This document shows positions 29,444 through 36,804 of a stretch of 36,943 bases of DNA, piece by piece. The notes under the pieces are model-generated. The model was not told the origin of the DNA. It saw nothing but the letters and a program-made list of their open reading frames with translations, and searched no databases. A program made the position numbers and the translations under genes. Origin of the DNA: F23-B02 sp045601285 (GTDB lineage Bacteria; Bacillota; Clostridia; Oscillospirales; Oscillospiraceae); assembly GCA_045601285.1 (NCBI GenBank), contig JAZRZJ010000041.1:1-36943 (forward strand), written 5' to 3'. Within the stretch, counting starts at the first letter, position 1. Each line of letters starts with the position of its first letter.

Positions 29444-30919
29444 TCAGCCCTCCTGAATGTTATAAAAATCTATGATGCCCTGCTTTGCCCCGCAGGTTTT
29501 GTCGATGTTGTTTATATATTCCATGGGATATTTCGGAGCAAAAATTCTTATGCTCTTGCCGCCGTTACGCGCCGCAAGCTTTGTGGAGCCGCCTCCGCCC
29601 ATGGCGATAATGGAGCACAGCTCCTCCATTATGCAGACATTATACAGGTTTACATAACCTTGTTTTGTCCAGCCCACATTTTCAAAGCCGCCGGACATGA
29701 ATTTCTGACGGTAGAGGTAGTAGGGGGCATAATCCGCATTTCTCAGCTTCTCCCCGGCTATATCGAGCATTCTGCCCACCTCAGCGGCTGTGGGGATCGC
29801 GCTTCCTTCAAGGCTTATGCGTGAACCCTTTTTCAGCGAAAGCGTGTGAACGGTGATGTTTTCGGGTTCCAGGGCAAGAACGGTGTTCAGTGTTTCCTCA
29901 AAGCCCTCCACCGTATCGGTGGTGAGCCCCGCAATGAGATCCATGTTCACCGCCATGCCGCCCACCTTTCGAACAAGCGCCAGCGCATCTACAATGTCCT
30001 GTGCGCTGTGCTTTCTGCCGATTGCCTCAAGCACGCAGTCGCGCATGGTCTGGGGATTTACGCTTACTCTGTCAACACCGTGGGCTCGGAGAACGCGGAG
30101 CTTTTCCTCGGTTATGGTGTCGGGACGTCCCGCCTCCACGGTATATTCACGCAAAGCCGAAAGGTCAAAGCTTTCCTCAAGCCGTGAGCAGAGGCGCTCA
30201 AGCTGTTCGGGATTGAGCGTGGTGGGCGTACCGCCGCCCATATATATTGATATGACCCGAAGCCCCAGTTTATTTACCGCATCGGCAACGGCATCTACCT
30301 CTTTAATAAGTGCGTCCATAAACGGAAAAATGAGCTTCATACTCTTTTCAACGGACTGGCTTACAAAGCTGCAGTAATTGCATCTTGTGGGGCAGAAGGG
30401 TATGCCTACATAAAGGCAGATGTCCTTTTCCTCAAGGGAGCTTTCGATTTCCCTTGTGACAAGGGAGGTATCGCGGCAGAGTGCGGCACGCTCAGGAGTT
30501 ACGTCATACTCGGTAATGAAGCGGTGCATGGCGGTATCCGCATCGGCATTTTCCATGAGGTTTGTGAAAACCTTGCCCGGACGCACACCCGTAAGCGCTC
30601 CCCAGACGGGCTTCTGATGCCCCGAGGCAAGTGAGGCGCGGTAAAAGGCGTTTTTTATTGCCCGCTGGCACAGCTTGTCCCGGGAGATTTCATTGGTGAT
30701 CAGTTCCTTTTTAAAGGCGCTTCTGCCCTGCCATGCTTTTCCGCCAAGCACCAGCTTACAGCTTGCGGTAACGAATTTTTCGCCGCGGGAAAGGCGAAGC
30801 TCGGCGCGGTCACCCTCGGGGCTGCCCTCAGGGTATTCAGGGCGCTCATTGGGATAAAGCGTCAAAAGCATCTGCTCGGCAGCATATTTATAATCATGTC
30901 CGTGAAGATAGAGTTTCAC
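29444..30919 (-). CDS. hemZ: HemZ-type coproporphyrinogen III oxidase-like radical SAM protein
   Basis: 491 residues. The radical SAM cluster motif is PFCPTRCNYCSF with Cys176, Cys180 and Cys183, followed by YMGGGTPTTL (about 225-234) and EAGRPDTIT, all typical of the HemN/HemZ family. The long N-terminal region (about 1-165, including WGALTGVRPGKV) sets HemZ apart from HemN. HemZ has been linked to oxygen-independent coproporphyrinogen oxidation, but no other heme gene is in the window and clostridial homologues may have another role. It is the promoter-proximal gene of the hemZ-kinase-protease unit. The ATG has a GGAGTG about seven bases upstream. Confidence 0.92.
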   Translation of the reverse strand: MKLYLHGHDYKYAAEQMLLTLYPNERPEYPEGSPEGDRAELRLSRGEKFVTASCKLVLGGKAWQGRSAFKKELITNEISRDKLCQRAIKNAFYRASLASGHQKPVWGALTGVRPGKVFTNLMENADADTAMHRFITEYDVTPERAALCRDTSLVTREIESSLEEKDICLYVGIPFCPTRCNYCSFVSQSVEKSMKLIFPFMDALIKEVDAVADAVNKLGLRVISIYMGGGTPTTLNPEQLERLCSRLEESFDLSALREYTVEAGRPDTITEEKLRVLRAHGVDRVSVNPQTMRDCVLEAIGRKHSAQDIVDALALVRKVGGMAVNMDLIAGLTTDTVEGFEETLNTVLALEPENITVHTLSLKKGSRISLEGSAIPTAAEVGRMLDIAGEKLRNADYAPYYLYRQKFMSGGFENVGWTKQGYVNLYNVCIMEELCSIIAMGGGGSTKLAARNGGKSIRIFAPKYPMEYINNIDKTCGAKQGIIDFYNIQEG

Positions 30920-31171
30920 GAGTACACTCCTTTATGTATAAGTATAATGTTATTTTAACATAATTTACGCTTAATTACAATGATGCCCGATTTTTCAAAA
31001 AACGTCATAAGACAATCTGCAAAAAGCACAATAAATCCGTCTGATTTTATATTCGGAAGTTAATTAGCGACCATTTTCGGCTTTTACGGTTTACAAACCG
31101 GAACAAATGTGGTTAAATGTTATTATAATGCGATAATATTGATTTGCATTAATTTTTAGGAGGAAATTGTA

Positions 31172-32356
31172 ATGATTAGATTTGCAGACAGAATGAACCT
31201 TCTTAAAGGTTCCGCAATCCGCGAGCTTCTGGCACTTGCCAACAAGCCCGAAATTCTTTCTTTCGCAGGCGGCATGCCCGCTCCCGAACTCTTCCCCGTT
31301 GATAAGATCAAGGCAGCCACCAACGCTGTTCTCGACGAGCAGGGCGAAGTTGCTCTCCAGTACTCCAGCACCAACGGCTTCGAGCACTTCCGTCAGCAGA
31401 TTGCTGACCGCATGGAATCAAAGCTTCAGATTAAGACCACCGCTGAGAATATCCTGGTAACCTCCGGTTCCCAGCAGGGTCTTGACTTCTCCGCTCGCGT
31501 ATTCGTAAACCCCGGCGACACCGTCATCATTGAGAGCCCCTCTTACCTCGGCGCGCTCAACGCATTCAAGGCTTGCGAGCCCAACTTCGTTGCTATCCCC
31601 ACCGATGACAACGGCATGATCATGGAAGAGCTTGAAAAGGTTCTTGCCACCGACGACAAGGTCAAGATGATCTACGTTATTCCCGACTTCCAGAATCCCT
31701 CCGGCCGCACCTGGCCCATGGACCGTCGTGAGAAGTTCATGGAAATCGTAAACAAGTACGAAGTTCCCGTTGTCGAGGATAACCCCTACGGTGAGCTCCG
31801 CTTCGAAGGCGAGTATCTCCCCGCACTCAAGAGCATGGACACCAAGGGTCTCGTAGTATTCCTCGGCACCTTCTCCAAAATCTTTGCTCCCGGCTACCGT
31901 CTCGGCTGGGTCTGCGCTGACGGCGAGATCCTCCAGAAGTACAACTTCCTTGCTCAGGCAGCTTCCCTGCAGCCCTCCACCGATGCACAGCTCGTTTGCT
32001 CCAAGTTCATCGATATGTTCGACCTGGACGAGCACGTTGCAACCATCAAGGAGAACTACAAGAAGCGCCGCGACGCAATGATCAACACCATGGAACGCGA
32101 GTTCCCCCCCGAGGCAAAGTTCACCCACCCCAACGGCGGTCTGTTCACCTGGGTTGAGCTCCCCGACTACATCGACACCAAGGTTATGGCTGACGAGTGC
32201 CTGAAGTACAACGTGGCATACGTTCCCGGCGAAGGCTTCTTCCCCTACGGCGAGCAGAAGAACTGCCTGCGTCTTAACTACTCCAAGCTCAACGAGGCAG
32301 AAATCGAGAAGGGCATGACCATTCTTGCAAACGTCATCAAGGCAAACCTCAAGTAA
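31172..32356 (+). CDS. PLP-dependent class I/II aminotransferase (2-aminoadipate/aromatic type)
   Basis: 394 residues of the fold-type I aminotransferase family related to LysN and MocR C-terminal domains. Features are the FAGGMPAPELFP N-terminus (about 31-42), SGSQQGLD (about 98-105), PDFQNPSGRTWP (171-182), the cofactor Asp in VEDNPYGELRF, and the PLP Schiff-base Lys236 in LGTFSKIFAPGYRLGW. The substrate is probably a branched, aromatic or long-chain amino acid. AGGAGG lies about seven bases before the ATG. Its codon choice differs from its neighbours: ATC, TTC, AAG and CTC/CTG are strongly preferred and rare codons are few, a sign of high expression. It is transcribed alone and ends at a strong terminator. 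Confidence 0.92.
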   Translation: MIRFADRMNLLKGSAIRELLALANKPEILSFAGGMPAPELFPVDKIKAATNAVLDEQGEVALQYSSTNGFEHFRQQIADRMESKLQIKTTAENILVTSGSQQGLDFSARVFVNPGDTVIIESPSYLGALNAFKACEPNFVAIPTDDNGMIMEELEKVLATDDKVKMIYVIPDFQNPSGRTWPMDRREKFMEIVNKYEVPVVEDNPYGELRFEGEYLPALKSMDTKGLVVFLGTFSKIFAPGYRLGWVCADGEILQKYNFLAQAASLQPSTDAQLVCSKFIDMFDLDEHVATIKENYKKRRDAMINTMEREFPPEAKFTHPNGGLFTWVELPDYIDTKVMADECLKYNVAYVPGEGFFPYGEQKNCLRLNYSKLNEAEIEKGMTILANVIKANLK

Positions 32357-32370
32357 TCATCTTACATAAC

Positions 32371-32407
32371 AAAAGGGCTGTTCCGCACGGAACAGCCCTT
32401 TCTTTTG
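32371..32407 (+). terminator. Terminator of the aminotransferase gene
   Basis: AAAGGGCTGTTCC and GGAACAGCCCTTT form a 13-base stem with loop GCAC, followed by CTTTT. Confidence 0.9.
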
Positions 32408-32440
32408 TACGCCGTGTATATTTTACACATTTATTCATCT

Positions 32441-32473
32441 TGTTATGACATAAACGCAAAATTTGTCATAACA
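32441..32473. promoter_or_regulatory. Ten-base inverted repeat upstream of an orphan promoter (operator candidate)
   Basis: TGTTATGACA (32441-32450) and TGTCATAACA (32464-32473) are exact reverse complements 13 bases apart. The left half overlaps a small palindrome of its own, TTATGACATAA. It ends 15 bases before the -35 element at 32489. Confidence 0.5.
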
Positions 32474-32488
32474 TTTTGCAAAAAAGTG

Positions 32489-32517
32489 TTGCAATACTCA
32501 ATATTGCATGATATATT
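32489..32517 (+). promoter_or_regulatory. Promoter with no downstream gene
   Basis: TTGCAA (32489-32494) and TATATT (32512-32517) are 17 bases apart. The next feature downstream is a terminator about 70 bases away, with no start codon or ribosome binding site between. Confidence 0.65.
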
Positions 32518-32523
32518 ATTAAT

Positions 32524-32617
32524 AGATAAGCATTTGCTGATTATCAATTAACAGCGCAAACCACAAGACTGCCCCCCCGCGGTCTCCCCCCGGTGCCTCA
32601 CAGCATCGGGGGTTTTT
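32524..32617 (+). ncRNA. Candidate small RNA with C-rich tracts
   Basis: A transcript from the promoter at 32489-32517 to the terminator at 32587-32617 would be about 94 bases long. It holds no open frame. Its middle has two C-rich tracts, GCCCCCCC (32571-32578) and TCTCCCCCC (32583-32591). C- or CU-rich unpaired tracts in Firmicutes regulatory RNAs bind the GGAGG of target mRNAs; that this one does so is inference. I recognise no known RNA family here. Confidence 0.5.
32587..32617 (+). terminator. Terminator of the candidate small RNA
   Basis: CCCCCG and CGGGGG form the base of the stem, with an inner TGC/GCA, and TTTTT follows. Confidence 0.85.
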
Positions 32618-32740
32618 ATTTTTTAGATACGGTGCATCGCTTCAATAAATTACGCTTCGGATAGTTGCGGGCAAATTTAACAAAGCTCGGAAAGTAAAAA
32701 TCAAAATTTTGATATTTCCCCCAAATATCATTAATTCAGC

Positions 32741-32769
32741 TTGACATTCATGCTTTTTTAGTATAAATT
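32741..32769 (+). promoter_or_regulatory. Promoter of the T-box leader and nhaC-type gene
   Basis: TTGACA (32741-32746) is perfect; TAAATT (32764-32769) follows at 17 bases, or TATAAA at 15. Upstream, 32618-32740 shows no gene; it contains only the perfect palindrome ATCAAAATTTTGAT at 32700-32713. Confidence 0.75.
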
Positions 32770-32775
32770 GCGTCT

Positions 32776-33053
32776 TGGCAAAAGCATTGAAGAGAAGAGT
32801 AAGTTGCACGGAACGCCACAGAGAGTCCCCGTTTGCTGAGAGGGGACGCGGAAAATGCGACCGAACATGGCCTCGGAGCTGCGCAGTCGAGCGTTTTTGT
32901 CAGGCTGCGATGGGACCGCCCATTACAGCGGCAGAGTGTGACGGCACTCGTTGAGGTCTGTACCGTGAGGTGCAGATAAAGTAAGGTGGTAACACGAAGT
33001 ATTTCCGTACTCTCGTCCTTGCATTTTCATGTTAGGGACGGGGGATTTTTTTA
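32776..33053 (+). promoter_or_regulatory. T-box riboswitch leader
   Basis: T-box leaders read the charging state of one tRNA and continue transcription when it is uncharged. The signs here are GAAGAGAAGAGTAAG near the 5' end of stem I (about 32789-32803), AGAGAGTCCCC with an apical loop (about 32821-32850), and the T-box AAGGTGGTAACACG (32983-32996), whose bulge pairs with the tRNA end. The leader closes with a terminator joining CGTCCT and AGGGACG and ending in a T run (about 33015-33053). The specifier loop probably contains GAACATGGCC (about 32863-32872). ATG (methionine) is my best reading of the codon, with ACA, CAT or TGG less likely. It controls the transporter gene 45 bases downstream. 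Confidence 0.9.
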
Positions 33054-33097
33054 TACCTTTAGCCTCCGTTCCAAATCAAAATCAGGAGGTATCTGTT

Positions 33098-34411
33098 ATG
33101 AAAAAAGGTAACGCAAAAGCACTTATCCCCATCGGAGTATTTCTTATCCTCTATCTCGGTCTGGGCATACTCTTCGAGTATGTGCTTAAAATCCCCATGG
33201 GCTTTTACAGCATTCCCATTGTTGTTGTTTTTCTTGTGGCTCTGCTTGTGGCCTGCCTTCAAAACAAGGCACTCAGGTTTGATGACAAGCTTGTGCTCAT
33301 GGGCAAGGGTGTCGGCGATAAAAACATTATCATCATGGTTTTAATCTTCATGACCGCCGGTATTTTCGTCGGCGTAGTAGGCCGCAGCAGCGCACAGAGC
33401 GTTGCATATTTTCTGCTTGACCTCATTCCCGCGAAATTCGCGGTTGCGGTACTGTTTGTTGTAAGCTGTTTCGTTTCCATTGCCATGGGCACCTCGGTAG
33501 GCACCATCACCCTCATCACTCCCATAGGCGTTGCGGTATCCGCCGCCTCGGGCTTTGATCTTGCCCTGTGCGTTGCAACCGTCATGGGCGGCGCCATGTT
33601 CGGTGACAACCTTTCCTTCATTTCCGACACCACCATTGCCGCCTGCAACGGTCAGGGCTGCAAGATGAAAGACAAATTCCGCGAAAATTTCCACATTGCC
33701 TTCCCCGCTGCGCTTGTAACCCTTGCGCTTATCATCGTTTTCTCCCTCAGCACCTATGAAGGTCACGCCGTTGTTGGAGAATACAACCTCATTCAGAGCA
33801 TTCCCTACATTCTCGTTCTCATAGGCGGCATTGCGGGCATAAACGTATTCGCCGTTCTCCTCATCGGCATTGTTTCGGGCGCGGCAATCATGCTGGTGAC
33901 GGGCGCAACTGCCGCCACCGACCTGCTTGCCAACATGGGCAGCGGTGCCGCCGGAATGTTTGAAACCACCATGGTTGCAATTCTCGTTGCCGCAATCTGC
34001 GCTCTCATCAGAGAGTTCGGCGGCTTTGAGGCTCTGCTCTATGGCATCAGGAAGATTTTCAAGGGTAAAAAGGGCGGTCAGCTGGGCATGGGACTGCTTG
34101 TGGGTGCCATGGACATTGCCACGGCGAACAATACCGTCGCCATTGTAATCGCAAACCCCATCGCAAAGGAAATGGCAGAGGATTACGGCGTTTCCCCGCG
34201 CAAGACCGCTTCCATACTTGACACCTTCTCCTGCGTATTTCAGGGCATTATACCCTACGGAGCGCAGATGCTTGTTGCCATCTCCGCCGCGGCAGAGCTG
34301 GGATACGGAGTTTCCGCATTTGATATTATTCCCAAGCTGTTCTATCCCTTTATTCTGCTTATCTCTTCTCTGCTCTTCATTTTTGTTATCCCCGAAAAGA
34401 CTGTAAAGTAA
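33098..34411 (+). CDS. NhaC-family transporter, probably for an amino acid
   Basis: A 437-residue integral membrane protein with about eleven or twelve hydrophobic helices. The ATG at 33098 follows CAGGAGGT by about eight bases; the frame extends upstream into the T-box, but those starts are not credible. Family features include MGTSVGTITLITPIGVAV (about 151-168), GGAMFGDNLSFISDTTIAACNGQGCKMKDKFRENF (about 186-220) and DIATANNTVAIVIANPIAKEMAEDYG. The NhaC group includes Na+/H+ antiporters and Na+-coupled amino-acid carriers (tyrosine, lysine and methionine types). Control by an amino-acid-sensing T-box points to an amino-acid carrier. If the specifier is ATG, methionine (MetT-like) would be the substrate; this is inference. 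Confidence 0.9.
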   Translation: MKKGNAKALIPIGVFLILYLGLGILFEYVLKIPMGFYSIPIVVVFLVALLVACLQNKALRFDDKLVLMGKGVGDKNIIIMVLIFMTAGIFVGVVGRSSAQSVAYFLLDLIPAKFAVAVLFVVSCFVSIAMGTSVGTITLITPIGVAVSAASGFDLALCVATVMGGAMFGDNLSFISDTTIAACNGQGCKMKDKFRENFHIAFPAALVTLALIIVFSLSTYEGHAVVGEYNLIQSIPYILVLIGGIAGINVFAVLLIGIVSGAAIMLVTGATAATDLLANMGSGAAGMFETTMVAILVAAICALIREFGGFEALLYGIRKIFKGKKGGQLGMGLLVGAMDIATANNTVAIVIANPIAKEMAEDYGVSPRKTASILDTFSCVFQGIIPYGAQMLVAISAAAELGYGVSAFDIIPKLFYPFILLISSLLFIFVIPEKTVK

Positions 34412-34424
34412 TATTTTATCTCAC

Positions 34425-34453
34425 TTGAATGTTCTCCGCATCTATGGTAAATT
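34425..34453 (+). promoter_or_regulatory. Promoter of the thioesterase-ATPase pair
   Basis: TTGAAT (34425-34430) and TAAATT (34448-34453) are 17 bases apart, 31 bases before the start codon. Confidence 0.72.
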
Positions 34454-34484
34454 AGCACCATAAAGCTGACAAAGGAGATTTACT

Positions 34485-34874
34485 ATGGTTATTGGAACTA
34501 AGGGCAGAATCGAAACCGTTGTAAACGACGCAAACACCGCAAAGTTCGCGGGCAGCGGCTCCCTCGATGTTTTCGCCACACCCAGCATGATTTGTCTCAT
34601 GGAGCAGGCGGCTCAGGCCTCCGTTGCCGAATACCTCGGAAAAGATCAGGGCACCGTGGGAACTAAAATCGAGGTCACTCACGATGCGGCAACGCCCCTG
34701 GGCATGAAGGTATGGGCGGAGAGCGAGCTTGTGGAGGTTGACCGGCGCAGACTCGTCTTTGAGGTTGCAGCCTATGACGAGTGCGGTCTTATCGGCAAAG
34801 GTATTCACGAGCGCTTCATCATTGAAAACGAAAAGTTCCTTTCCAAAGTAAATGCAAAGGCGGAGAAAAAATGA
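34485..34874 (+). CDS. FlK-like hotdog-fold acyl-CoA thioesterase
   Basis: A 129-residue single-domain hotdog protein. It resembles FlK, the fluoroacetyl-CoA thioesterase, in sequence plan: TPSMICLMEQAA (about 32-43), THDAATPLGMKVWAESEL (about 65-82) and GKGIHERFII (about 105-113). Thr32, Glu40 and His66 have the same spacing as the catalytic Thr42, Glu50 and His76 of FlK, so the active site looks complete. Homologues in bacteria without fluoroacetate are common and their natural substrate is unknown, so fluoroacetate itself is not implied. AAAGGAG lies about eight bases before the ATG. It overlaps the following ATPase gene by four bases. Confidence 0.9.
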   Translation: MVIGTKGRIETVVNDANTAKFAGSGSLDVFATPSMICLMEQAAQASVAEYLGKDQGTVGTKIEVTHDAATPLGMKVWAESELVEVDRRRLVFEVAAYDECGLIGKGIHERFIIENEKFLSKVNAKAEKK

Positions 34875-35578
34875 AAAAGTTTATTGTTTTAATCGGCAAC
34901 TACGGCTCGGGCAAAACCGAGATCGCAATCAACCTTGCAGTGAAATCCGCAGACAAGGGTCTGAACACCCTCGTCATTGACCTTGATAAAGTCAACGACT
35001 ACTTCCGTATGTCCGACCGCGTTGACGTACTTTCCGAAAAGAAGGTCAACCTTGTATCCCCCACCTTTGCAGGTCAGGGCGTAACCCCAAGCAATATGTC
35101 CGCGGCGGTTGCCTCCGCTTTTGCGGGTGACTGGGACCTCTGCATTTTCGACGTTGGCGGCGATGCCGCAGGCGCAATGAGCCTCGGCCGCTATCACACC
35201 GATTTCATGGCGCTTGAGCCCGGTCAGCTTGAGGTTTACGACATCGTGAACGTTTTCCGGCCCATGTCCGAGAGCCCCGAAAAAATCATCAAGCTAAAGG
35301 AAGAAATGGAAAGCTTCGCGCGCCTTGAGGTTACGGGCTTTGTCAACAACTCAAACCTTCTCAACTATTCCAGCGCCGACGATATCCGTCAGGGCTACGA
35401 GGTGCTGAAGGCAACCAGTGAGCTTACGGGCATTCCCGTAAAGCACACGACCGGCCGCGCCTGCTTCGTGGAGGAGTTCCTCAAAGACGGACGTGACGAA
35501 AAGTACATCGGCGAGCCCATCGGTCTTGAAACCTATATGCACAGAAGCTGGGAAGCCTTCACCAAGCTCGGTCTGTAA
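34871..35578 (+). CDS. P-loop ATPase of the ParA/MinD-like (SIMIBI) class
   Basis: 235 residues. Walker A is IGNYGSGKTEIA (about 8-19), without the extra signature Lys of true ParA/MinD. The motif LVIDLDKVNDYFRMSD (about 36-51) follows the position of switch I, and LCIFDVGGDAAGA (about 93-105) is the Walker B/switch II region. The rest (about 130-235) is predicted alpha/beta. Similar proteins occur in Clostridia beside 2-oxoacid:ferredoxin oxidoreductases; here it follows an acyl-CoA thioesterase instead, with a four-base overlap. The role is unknown; nucleotide-dependent handling of a cofactor or partner protein is possible. Confidence 0.82.
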   Translation: MKKFIVLIGNYGSGKTEIAINLAVKSADKGLNTLVIDLDKVNDYFRMSDRVDVLSEKKVNLVSPTFAGQGVTPSNMSAAVASAFAGDWDLCIFDVGGDAAGAMSLGRYHTDFMALEPGQLEVYDIVNVFRPMSESPEKIIKLKEEMESFARLEVTGFVNNSNLLNYSSADDIRQGYEVLKATSELTGIPVKHTTGRACFVEEFLKDGRDEKYIGEPIGLETYMHRSWEAFTKLGL

Positions 35579-35579
35579 C

Positions 35580-35610
35580 AAAAAAGAGCACCTACAGGTG
35601 CTCTTTTTTA
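35580..35610. terminator. Bidirectional terminator between the ATPase gene and dnaJ
   Basis: AAAAAAGAGCACC and GGTGCTCTTTTTT form a 13-base stem with loop TACA between convergent genes. Confidence 0.92.
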
Positions 35611-36744
35611 CTATTTCTTTTTCTTTCCGAAGATGTTTTTTCCCTCGTGCTCTTCGCCCATGGCTGCGGCGAACTGGCGGAGAAGCTCCTTCTGATTTCC
35701 GTTGAGGTTCTTGGGAACGACAACACGAACGGAAATGAACTGGTCGCCTCTGCCCTGTCCGCGCAGGAAGGGAATGCCCTTTCCTTTAAGGCGGAACATA
35801 CTGCCCGTCTGAGTTCCCTCGGGAATAGTCAGCTTCACCTTGCCGTCAAGGGTGGGAACTTCAATTTCCGCACCCAGAACAGCCTGAGCGTAGGAAATAT
35901 TCTGTTCCATCATTACGGTTGCGCCCTCGCGCTCAAAAACGGCGTGGGGCTGAACGATTACGGTTACGCGAAGGTCACCGCTGGGACCGCCGTTGAGACC
36001 CGCATCACCGCCGCCGCGCTTGGAAATTGTCTGGCCGTCGTCGATGCCGGCGGGGATCTTGACCTCTTCCTTATGCTGACGTCGAATGCTGCCTGCTCCG
36101 CGGCAGTTCTTGCAGGGAGAATGTATGATCTTGCCGCGTCCCTTGCACTTTGTGCAGGCGCTGGGGCTCTGCACCATGCCGAAGGGTGTGCGCTGGGTGC
36201 TCATGACGGTGCCGCTGCCCTTGCAGTCGGGGCAGACCTCCGCCGTGGTACCCTCGGCACAGCCCGTTCCCTTACAGTCGGGACACTGCTCAACGCGGGA
36301 AATAAATATGTCCTTTACGGTTCCGAAGGCCGCTTCCTCAAACTTTACGGTTACGTTGGTGCGGATATCGTTGCCCTTGCGGGGTGCATTGGGATTTGCT
36401 CTCTGGCCGCCGAAGCCGCCGCCGAACATATCGCCGAAGATGTCACCGAAGATATCACCGAAACCGCCGAAGCCGCCAAAGCCGCCGAAACCGCCGCCGC
36501 CAAAGCCCTGATTGGGATCAAAGGCCGCATGGCCGTACTGGTCATACTTCTTGCGCTTATCCTCATCGGAAAGCACCTCATAAGCCTCATTTGCCTCCTT
36601 GAAGCGCTCCTCGCAGACCTTGTCGCCGGGGTGCAGGTCCGGGTGGTTTTCCTTGGCAATTTTTCTGTATGCTTTTTTGAGTTCATCGGCGCTGGCGTCC
36701 TTGCTTACGCCCAGCACTTCATAATAATCTCTTTTTTCTGCCAT
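35611..36744 (-). CDS. dnaJ: Hsp40 co-chaperone DnaJ
   Basis: DnaJ delivers unfolded protein to DnaK and stimulates its ATPase. The J domain is complete (residues 4-70, with HPD at 34-36). A Gly/Phe-rich linker (about 78-113) is followed by the zinc domain with four CXXCXGXG repeats: CPDCKGTG, CPDCKGSG, CTKCKGRG and CKNCRGAG (about 154-225). The C-terminal substrate-binding domains reach to residue 377. This is therefore a full type A DnaJ. GAGGT lies about eight bases before the ATG. dnaK lies directly upstream on the same strand, separated by a hairpin; hrcA and grpE are outside the window. Confidence 0.97.
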   Translation of the reverse strand: MAEKRDYYEVLGVSKDASADELKKAYRKIAKENHPDLHPGDKVCEERFKEANEAYEVLSDEDKRKKYDQYGHAAFDPNQGFGGGGFGGFGGFGGFGDIFGDIFGDMFGGGFGGQRANPNAPRKGNDIRTNVTVKFEEAAFGTVKDIFISRVEQCPDCKGTGCAEGTTAEVCPDCKGSGTVMSTQRTPFGMVQSPSACTKCKGRGKIIHSPCKNCRGAGSIRRQHKEEVKIPAGIDDGQTISKRGGGDAGLNGGPSGDLRVTVIVQPHAVFEREGATVMMEQNISYAQAVLGAEIEVPTLDGKVKLTIPEGTQTGSMFRLKGKGIPFLRGQGRGDQFISVRVVVPKNLNGNQKELLRQFAAAMGEEHEGKNIFGKKKK

Positions 36745-36757
36745 AAATATACCTCAA

Positions 36758-36784
36758 ATGTGGGCGTACAATGTACGCCCACAT
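36758..36784 (-). terminator. Hairpin between dnaK and dnaJ
   Basis: ATGTGGGCGTAC and GTACGCCCACAT form a perfect 12-base stem with loop AAT. On the minus strand the following T run is short (TTTG), so it more likely weakens or processes the dnaK-dnaJ transcript than ends it fully. Confidence 0.7.
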
Positions 36785-36804
36785 TTTATAAGTTTTTTTG
36801 AGAA

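Noticed and set aside
30920..31171. A small RNA or gene in the gap between hemZ and the aminotransferase
   Set aside because: Only AT-rich DNA with a small palindrome (ATGTTA-TTT-TAACAT near 30946) and a -10-like TATAAT at 31124-31129 is visible; there is no open frame with a ribosome binding site and no terminator of an independent transcript.
34485..34874. True fluoroacetate resistance
   Set aside because: The catalytic spacing matches FlK, but such thioesterases are widespread in bacteria that never meet fluoroacetate and no fluorometabolite genes are present.
35647..36801. A 384-codon open frame on the plus strand opposite dnaJ
   Set aside because: dnaJ on the other strand is unmistakable; this frame has an Ala-rich composition typical of an antisense shadow and no ribosome binding site.
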